From positions 1-48,416 of the forward strand of contig NZ_JAUSOO010000116.1 in assembly GCF_030656115.1 (NCBI RefSeq): a stretch of DNA of 48,416 nt, in the 5' to 3' direction. The stretch comes from Hydrogenophaga sp. GTDB lineage: Bacteria > Pseudomonadota > Gammaproteobacteria > Burkholderiales > Burkholderiaceae_C. Made by a program: the position numbers and the translations under genes. Numbering within the stretch: the first letter of the stretch is position 1; every line of letters begins with the position of its first letter. Below the pieces are notes generated by a model, which saw nothing but the letters and a program-made list of their open reading frames with translations, was not told where the DNA came from and made no database searches. Positions 43,735 through 48,416 of this stretch are shown piece by piece.

Positions 43735-43792
43735 GCGCGCGTCTTGTGGCGTTGGCCCTTCGGCCGTTGGGAAGAGGGCGCCCCTGCTGCTG

Positions 43793-43827
43793 GCCCGCCA
43801 CCAGGCCAAAGGCCTCGCGCGGCAACA
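43793..43827. repeat. 35-bp direct repeat, left copy
   Basis: Begins GCCCGCCACCAGGCCAAA. It matches 45011-45045 at 33 of 35 positions. It encodes the LLREAFGLVAG-type tail on the minus strand at both places. The alternative oxidase gene and one gene fragment lie between the copies. Confidence 0.75.
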
Positions 43828-43981
43828 CACCGTTCAGCAGGGCCTGCACGCGCGTTCCAGCCAGGAACGGCGGCCCCAGGAGAACACCCAGCTCAGCCAT
43901 GAAACGCGGGTCGTCAAGCGTGTGAAAGCGCTGGATACGACGCTCGATCTTGGTCTTGCCATCGGCAATGAAAGACCGCAG
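43793..43981 (-). pseudogene. Fragment resembling the N-terminus of a cardiolipin-synthase-type protein
   Basis: Minus-strand codons read RSFIADGKTKIERRIQRFHT, DDPRFMAELGVLLGPPFLAG and TRVQALLNG, which resemble the start of a cardiolipin synthase (phospholipase D family). After LNG the frame continues as VLPREAFGLVAGQ, which matches the tail of the gene at 45005-45445, not a PLD enzyme. Catalytic HKD motifs are missing. It looks like a deletion joint. Confidence 0.5.
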
Positions 43982-44099
43982 GGCCCCGCACCGGGAGGGT
44001 CTGTGCGCTTGCGTACTGACAGCCCGCGCCGTGTCGTCAAAAATGGCGATGCCATGCGTAAGGGCCCGTTCACACCCTTTTCGCATCGGGAAAGACACC

Positions 44100-44753
44100 A
44101 TGAACCACCGTGAGCCCAGCGATCTGGCGGACCGCTTCGCGCTGGGCGTGACCCGGCTGCTGCGCTTCTTTGCCGACACTTTTTTCGTCAAACGTTATGG
44201 CCACCGGGCGATCGTGCTCGAAACAGTGGCGGCCGTGCCTGGCATGGTGGGCGCGATGGCCACCCACCTGCAGTGCCTGCGCCGCTTTGTTGACGACGAC
44301 GGCTGGATCCGCACGCTGATGGAGGAGGCGGAGAACGAGCGCATGCACCTCATGACCTTCATTGAGCTGGCCCGGCCCACCACGCTGGAGCGGCTGCTCA
44401 TCCTGGTCGCGCAGTGGGTCTTCTACCTTGGCTTTTTCCTTCTGTACCTCGTTTCGCGCCGCACGGCGCACCGCCTGGTCGGCTACTTCGAGGAGGAGGC
44501 GGTGCTCAGCTACACGCTGTACCTGGCGGAAATCGATGCCGGTCGCGTGCCCAACGTCGCTGCTCCGGCGGTTGCGAGAAGGTACTGGAAGCTCGCGGAC
44601 GACGCGACGCTGCGCGACGTGGTGCTCGTGGTGCGCGCAGACGAGGCGCACCACCGCGATGTCAACCACGGCTTGGCCAACCAGCTGTCCGGCCGGCCCG
44701 CCGACCCGGAGCCGGTCGCACCGTACCCCGACCACGCCGACACCACCCGGTGA
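44100..44753 (+). CDS. aox: Alternative oxidase (ubiquinol oxidase)
   Basis: A 217-aa alternative oxidase. The di-iron motifs are all present: LETVAAVPGMVGAM, EEAENERMHLMTF, FEEEAVLSYTLYL and ADEAHHRDVNHGLA. A hydrophobic segment (LLILVAQWVFYLGFFLLYLV) lets it sit in the inner membrane surface. It reduces oxygen to water from ubiquinol without pumping protons. In a diazotroph it could draw down oxygen, but this is inference. It lies between two gene fragments and a direct repeat. Confidence 0.93.
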   Translation: MNHREPSDLADRFALGVTRLLRFFADTFFVKRYGHRAIVLETVAAVPGMVGAMATHLQCLRRFVDDDGWIRTLMEEAENERMHLMTFIELARPTTLERLLILVAQWVFYLGFFLLYLVSRRTAHRLVGYFEEEAVLSYTLYLAEIDAGRVPNVAAPAVARRYWKLADDATLRDVVLVVRADEAHHRDVNHGLANQLSGRPADPEPVAPYPDHADTTR

Positions 44754-44756
44754 GCC

Positions 44757-44872
44757 ATGCGCTGTCTGCTGATCCTGGCCCACCCCCCGCGACAGCCTGC
44801 GCGGCGCGCTCTTTGATGCCTGCGTCGACGGTGCGCGCCAGGCCGGCATGGCGTGTCGTGTTGGCCAGCGCC
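44757..44872 (+). pseudogene. Frameshifted fragment of a flavodoxin-like NAD(P)H oxidoreductase
   Basis: Begins MRCLLILAHPP directly after the oxidase stop. A frame change in the run of C at about 44787-44793 is needed to read on as RDSLRGALFDACVDGARQAG and MACRV. Similarity to NAD(P)H:quinone reductase-type flavodoxin folds then stops. Broken and truncated. Confidence 0.5.
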
Positions 44873-45004
44873 TGGGGGGCGGCCTCGGCCAGCAGAGATG
44901 GGCAGCGACACGAACAGCCAGAGCGCGTCGCCGTGGCGTTGATTGGCTGAGGTGTTTGTGCAGCGGGATTCGCAGCTGGGCCGTGACCCAGCCTGGGGCA
45001 GTGA

Positions 45005-45445
45005 TCAACCGCCCGCCACCAGGCCAAAAGCCTCGCGCAGCAACATCAGCTCCGCCATATCGCCGCCGCGCAGTTCGCTCAGGGCTTTGAAACTGCCGCC
45101 CATCGCCGCGATGGCGGGCTTGGGCGCGTCCGGGGTGGTGAAGCGCAGCAGGTGCACGCGCAAGGGACCCTCGGGGGTCTGGAACCAGGGCTGGAAGGCG
45201 GGCACTTCTTCGATGTCGTCGGGGTTCAGGTCGCTGCCTTGCAGCACGGCGGCGATCAGGGCCGCGCTGTGAATGGCTGCGGGCTGTGGCTCGGGTGGGC
45301 TGCTCAGGGCTTGTGCCCCCTCGGGCAGGGCCTGCGGCCAGAGCATGCCGTGTGCCCAGCGCGGGAACACCAGGGCGTGGCTGTAGTCGTCGAAGTGGCA
45401 GAGGATGACGCGGTGGTGGCGTGGGATGTCAGTGAGGGTGGTCAT
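45005..45445 (-). CDS. Conserved protein of unknown function
   Basis: A 146-aa protein: MTTLTDIPRHHRVILCHFDD, ALVFPRWAHGMLWPQALPEG, DLNPDDIEEVPAFQPWF, LRVHLLRFTTPDAPKPAI and the end MLLREAFGLVAGG. No family recognised; no signal peptide. The last 35 bases (45011-45045) are the right copy of the direct repeat whose left copy is at 43793-43827. It lies next to a glutathione S-transferase gene on the same strand. Confidence 0.75.
   Translation of the reverse strand: MTTLTDIPRHHRVILCHFDDYSHALVFPRWAHGMLWPQALPEGAQALSSPPEPQPAAIHSAALIAAVLQGSDLNPDDIEEVPAFQPWFQTPEGPLRVHLLRFTTPDAPKPAIAAMGGSFKALSELRGGDMAELMLLREAFGLVAGG
45011..45045. repeat. 35-bp direct repeat, right copy
   Basis: 33 of 35 positions match 43793-43827. 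The repeat is the 3' end of the intact gene here, so this copy is probably the original and the left copy the moved one. Confidence 0.75.
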
Positions 45446-45475
45446 GGTGTTGTGGGTGTGTGATGGCAGAAACCT

Positions 45476-46120
45476 TCAGCGGTAGCCTTCTTCGCGCAGC
45501 ACCTGGTTCACCACCGGGCGCGCGCGGATGCGCTCGAACAGCGCCTGGCAGCGCGGCGACATGGCGATGTCGGTCTTGCTGGCCCAGAAGAACACATAGA
45601 ACAGGGCCGCGTCGGCGATCGTGAAGTCGGCGCCCATGGCGTAGCCGGTTTCGGGCAGGCGGGCTTCGATCACGTCAAAAGCTTCGCGCACGATGGCCTG
45701 GCCCTGTGCGGTGATGCTGGCCGTCCACCGAGACGTGTCGGTCGGGTCCAGACCTTCGGGCACGTAACGCTCGGTGGTGAAGATGCGCGTGAAGCCTTGG
45801 CCGTGCACCGTGTTCACCGCGCAATCCAGCAGCTCCAGCGTGCGCGCGGCGAGCAGCGGGTCGTCGCTCAGCAGGCGTTTGCGCGGGTGGCGCCGCGCCA
45901 GCCAGCAGGCGATGGACGGGAAGCTGGTGAGGGCGGTGCCGTCGTCGAGCACCAGCGTCGGGATCGTGCCCTTGGGGTTCAGCGCCAGGTAGGCGGGCTG
46001 GCGGTGGTCGCCGGCCTGCAGGTTGACGATGTTCACCTGAAACGGCAGCTCCAGCTCTTCGAGCAGGATGTGGATGCCGGTGGTGCAGGAGCCGGGGGTC
46101 ATGTAGAACTGGAGCGTCAT
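45476..46120 (-). CDS. Glutathione S-transferase
   Basis: A 214-aa GST. The N-terminal thioredoxin-like domain reads MTLQFYMTPGSCTTGIHILL with the S/C of the GSC catalytic region, VNIVNLQAGDHRQPAYLALN and GTIPTLVLDDGTALTSFPSI (the cis-proline motif). The C-terminal helical domain has ADFTIADAALFYVFFWASKT. The start is the ATG at 46118-46120; upstream codons are not GST-like. It conjugates glutathione to an unknown substrate. Confidence 0.9.
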   Translation of the reverse strand: MTLQFYMTPGSCTTGIHILLEELELPFQVNIVNLQAGDHRQPAYLALNPKGTIPTLVLDDGTALTSFPSIACWLARRHPRKRLLSDDPLLAARTLELLDCAVNTVHGQGFTRIFTTERYVPEGLDPTDTSRWTASITAQGQAIVREAFDVIEARLPETGYAMGADFTIADAALFYVFFWASKTDIAMSPRCQALFERIRARPVVNQVLREEGYR

Positions 46121-46278
46121 GCGGGGCCGGTCTGCAAGACGCGCGCCACACAGCCGGGCTTGCACGCAGCTTGCTAATCAGGGGTTCACCACCGATGCCA
46201 GGGCGTGCTGCGCCCTGGCGCTGTGGTCTTTGTCCTGTTCGCCGTCCGCTCCTGTGTCGGCTTTGTTGGATAGCGCCC

Positions 46279-47820
46279 ATGGTTTTTGCTCCGCCCCTCA
46301 ACAACGACGACCTGCGCCGCTGGCGCAGCTGCGAGCGCCGCTTCTGGCTGGCGCGCCGCCAACTGCAGCGCGGGGTGGCTGCGCCCGCCGCGTCGGTACC
46401 CACCCCAGGCGCTGCTGACCCGGCGCCCGGCAAGCGTCTGGACGTGGCCTTGCGCGCCTCGTTCCCGCACGCCGACACCGTGGCCGCGCCGCAAAGCCCC
46501 GCGCAGTGGCTGCAGGCCGTGCGCCACACGCTGAACTGCCTGGACAGCGACACCGAGCCGCCCGAGGGCTGGGCCATCCTGGGCGCCTGCCTGACCAGCG
46601 AAGACCGCGTCCAGGTGCGCATCGACGTGTTGACCGCCGGTGAACACGGCCTGCGCCTGTTCAAGCTGCGCTACGCGACGGTGGGCGACGACTCCGACGT
46701 GGACACGGTCGCGCTCTGGACGCACGTGGCCGCGCGCTGCGGCTTCGCGGTGCAGAGCGTGGGCCTGCTGCTGGTGGACACCGACTTCGTCTACCCCGGC
46801 CACGGCTGTTACGCCGGCCTGTTCCGCGAGGTGGACCTGGGGCCGGTGCTCGGCTCGCGCCCGGTGGCCGACTGGCTGAGCGCCATGCGCCAATGCGAGC
46901 GCGGCTCGGAGCCGGCCGCCACGCCCGGGCCGCATTGCCACGAGGGCAGCGGCTGCGAGTTCGCGGCGGGCTGCAAGGCTTGCCCGCTGCCGGTCGCAGC
47001 CGAACACGCCGAGGCCAGCCTCGACATCCTCGGGCGCGAAGCCGCCGCCGAATGGCGCGCCGCCGGTCACGTTGATGTGATGAGCCTGCGCCCCGAAGAC
47101 ATCGCACCGCCGCGCCAGCGCCGCGCCGTGCGCGCGGTGCAGCAGGGCGCGCCGCTGCTGGAGCCCGAGGTGGGCGCGCTGGCCCGCGCCTGGCCCTACC
47201 CGCGCCACTGCCTGCGCTTTGACACCATCGGCCTGGCCGTGCCGATCTGGCCCGGCACCCGGCCCTACCAGACGCTGCCGTTCCAGTGGAGCTGCGCGGT
47301 GCAGACGGTGGACGGCGCGTGGAGCGACCACCACTTCCTGGCCGATGCCCAGGGCGGTGATCCGCGCCGGGCGTTTGCGCTGTCGCTGCTGGGCGTGCTC
47401 GGTGATTCGGGCGCGGTGCTGGCCTACAACGCCGGCTTCGAGCGCAACCGCATCCGCGAGCTGGCGCAGTGGTTCGACGACCTCGCGCCCGCGCTCGACG
47501 CGCTGCTGCCGCGCATCGTCGATCTGTTCCAGATCGCGCGCGGCCACTGCTACCACCCGGTCATGGCCGGCTCGTGGTCCTTCCGCTCCATCGCGCGCGC
47601 CGTGGCGCCCGGGCTGGAAGTAGACATCGTGCTCGACCCCGCGCTGGGTGTAGGCGCCGGTCGCTCGGCGCAGGCGGTGTTTGCGCTGATGCAGAAGCCC
47701 GGCCAAAGCGCCGCCGTGCGCACCGCCTGCCGGGCCGCGCTGCAAGCCCATGGCCAGCGCGAAACGGCGGTGTTGCGCCAGCTGCTGGCTTTGTTTGAAC
47801 AATCTGGAACCGCTCCATGA
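46279..47820 (+). CDS. DUF2779-like protein with nuclease-type fold
   Basis: A 513-aa protein. N-terminal half: LNNDDLRRWRSCERRFWLAR, and a cysteine cluster HEGSGCEFAAGCKACPLP that resembles the Fe-S or zinc site of Cas4/RecB-type nucleases. C-terminal half: RFDTIGLAVPIWPGTRPYQTLPFQWS, VLAYNAGFERNRIRELAQ and MAGSWSFRSIARAV, typical of DUF2779. The exonuclease-like core suggests RNase H-type activity. The stop overlaps the next start by four bases. Confidence 0.82.
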   Translation: MVFAPPLNNDDLRRWRSCERRFWLARRQLQRGVAAPAASVPTPGAADPAPGKRLDVALRASFPHADTVAAPQSPAQWLQAVRHTLNCLDSDTEPPEGWAILGACLTSEDRVQVRIDVLTAGEHGLRLFKLRYATVGDDSDVDTVALWTHVAARCGFAVQSVGLLLVDTDFVYPGHGCYAGLFREVDLGPVLGSRPVADWLSAMRQCERGSEPAATPGPHCHEGSGCEFAAGCKACPLPVAAEHAEASLDILGREAAAEWRAAGHVDVMSLRPEDIAPPRQRRAVRAVQQGAPLLEPEVGALARAWPYPRHCLRFDTIGLAVPIWPGTRPYQTLPFQWSCAVQTVDGAWSDHHFLADAQGGDPRRAFALSLLGVLGDSGAVLAYNAGFERNRIRELAQWFDDLAPALDALLPRIVDLFQIARGHCYHPVMAGSWSFRSIARAVAPGLEVDIVLDPALGVGAGRSAQAVFALMQKPGQSAAVRTACRAALQAHGQRETAVLRQLLALFEQSGTAP

Positions 47821-48416
47821 ACACCGTTGCCACCGAACTGCTGCCCCTGAGCGCCGACGACTTTGCATCGCTGGAGGCCTGGCTCGCAGAGCGGCGCACA
47901 AGCTTCCCCGAGACGCCGGACTGGGAGTTCTGCGAAGGCTTCATGGCGGCCCTGGTCTGCTGCCGCCGCGCCATCGCCCCCAGCGAATACTGGCCCCGGT
48001 TGCTGGGCCTGGCGGCCGATGCCGTGCCCAGCGAGATGGCGGGTCTGTGGGCGCGGCGCTGGGCATTGGTGGAACAGGCGCTGGACACCCGGGTGAGCGC
48101 GCTCGACGATCCGGCCGCCTACCAGCCCGAGCTGGGCGAGAGCGACGACGCGTTCGCCCAACGCTGGGCGCAAGGCTTCATGGCCGCCGTGACCGCCTGG
48201 CCCGAAGAATGGGCCGGCCCGCGCAACGCCCAGGCGCAGCAGTGGCGCGAGGCCGCGCTCAAGCTGCTGCGCGCACTCACGCTGCCCGACACCGGCGCGC
48301 CCACCCTGCACGCCTACGAAGACCAGCAAGGCCCGCCCCGCGTGAGCGCGGCGCGCTTGAAGGCCGTGGGCGATGCGATCTGGGCCGTCTATAGCCTGCG
48401 CGAAACCTGGAAGAGC
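47817..48416 (+). CDS. UPF0149/YecA-like protein, 3' end outside window
   Basis: 200 visible codons of an UPF0149/YecA-family protein: LSADDFASLEAWLAERRTSF, DWEFCEGFMAALVCCRRAIA, FAQRWAQGFMAAVTAWPEEW. The usual C-terminal SEC-type metal motif would be past the right edge. It is coupled to the DUF2779-like gene by a four-base overlap. Function unknown. Confidence 0.85.
   Translation, partial: MNTVATELLPLSADDFASLEAWLAERRTSFPETPDWEFCEGFMAALVCCRRAIAPSEYWPRLLGLAADAVPSEMAGLWARRWALVEQALDTRVSALDDPAAYQPELGESDDAFAQRWAQGFMAAVTAWPEEWAGPRNAQAQQWREAALKLLRALTLPDTGAPTLHAYEDQQGPPRVSAARLKAVGDAIWAVYSLRETWKS

Noticed and set aside
1..48416. CRISPR arrays, rRNA operons, phage or IS transposase genes
   Set aside because: No regularly spaced repeats, no rRNA-like sequence and no transposase or integrase motifs were found on either strand.

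Overview
The window is GC-rich (visibly so in third codon positions) and reads as the chromosome of a free-living nitrogen-fixing betaproteobacterium, most likely Burkholderiales and probably Comamonadaceae-like. The evidence is the mixture of nif, isc and fix genes, an oxygen-sensitive type NifA, branched-chain amino-acid type transporter genes, and short GC-rich hairpin repeats between genes of a kind I associate with that family. The family-level call is inference. The nitrogenase structural genes (nifHDK, nifEN) are not in the window.

Layout. 1-2.1 kb: end of a branched-chain amino-acid type ABC transporter. 2.3-9.7 kb, minus strand: a flavodoxin-like protein, a thioredoxin-fold [2Fe-2S] ferredoxin, fixABCX (electron bifurcation to ferredoxin), nifW, a serine O-acetyltransferase (nifP/cysE) and nifV, read from a sigma-54 promoter at 9720-9734 with a perfect NifA upstream site. 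9.9-10.4 kb: two palindromic 237-238 bp elements. 10.4-15.4 kb, minus: fdx, hscA, two A-type carriers, iscU and iscS, an ISC set without iscR or hscB, behind its own sigma-54 promoter. 15.7-17.4 kb, plus: nifA, divergent from iscS, also with a sigma-54 promoter. 17.5-20.2 kb: four ordinary genes (methyltransferase, Rrf2 and TetR regulators, SDR oxidoreductase) interrupt the nif region. 20.3-31.4 kb, plus: one long, tightly packed nifB unit: nifB, fdxN, hesB-like, TPR protein, 4Fe-4S leucine-rich-variant protein, two nifZ, a small protein, nifS, nifT, a small protein, a DegT-type protein lacking its PLP lysine, a SIR2-like protein, a [2Fe-2S] ferredoxin, an amine-oxidase-type flavoprotein and a small protein. 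31.5 kb: a third palindromic element. 31.9-36.3 kb, plus: unknown gene, modE, a NifX-like protein, modA, modB, modC (molybdate regulation and uptake).

Outside the nif region: 36.5-39.9 kb, minus, is a subtilisin-like protease plus AAA+ ATPase pair resembling the IetAS anti-phage module. 40.4-43.7 kb is an MlaE/F/D-type lipid transporter with an auxiliary lipoprotein. 43.8-45.0 kb is a scarred region with an alternative oxidase gene between two gene fragments and a 35-bp direct repeat. 45.0-48.4 kb holds an unknown protein, a glutathione S-transferase, a DUF2779-like protein and an UPF0149/YecA-like protein cut by the window edge.

How it fits together: ModABC/ModE supply molybdenum. IscSU with A-type carriers and HscA, plus NifS, supply Fe-S clusters. 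NifB makes the FeMo-co core and NifV the homocitrate. NifW, NifZ and NifT act in nitrogenase maturation. FixABCX and the several ferredoxins and flavodoxin deliver low-potential electrons. NifA with sigma-54 switches the block on when oxygen is low. The most unusual observations are the inverted 237-238 bp elements around the nif core, the covarying intergenic hairpins, the lysine-less DegT protein and SIR2-like protein inside the nifB unit, the ISC set lacking hscB, and the direct-repeat-bounded alternative oxidase.
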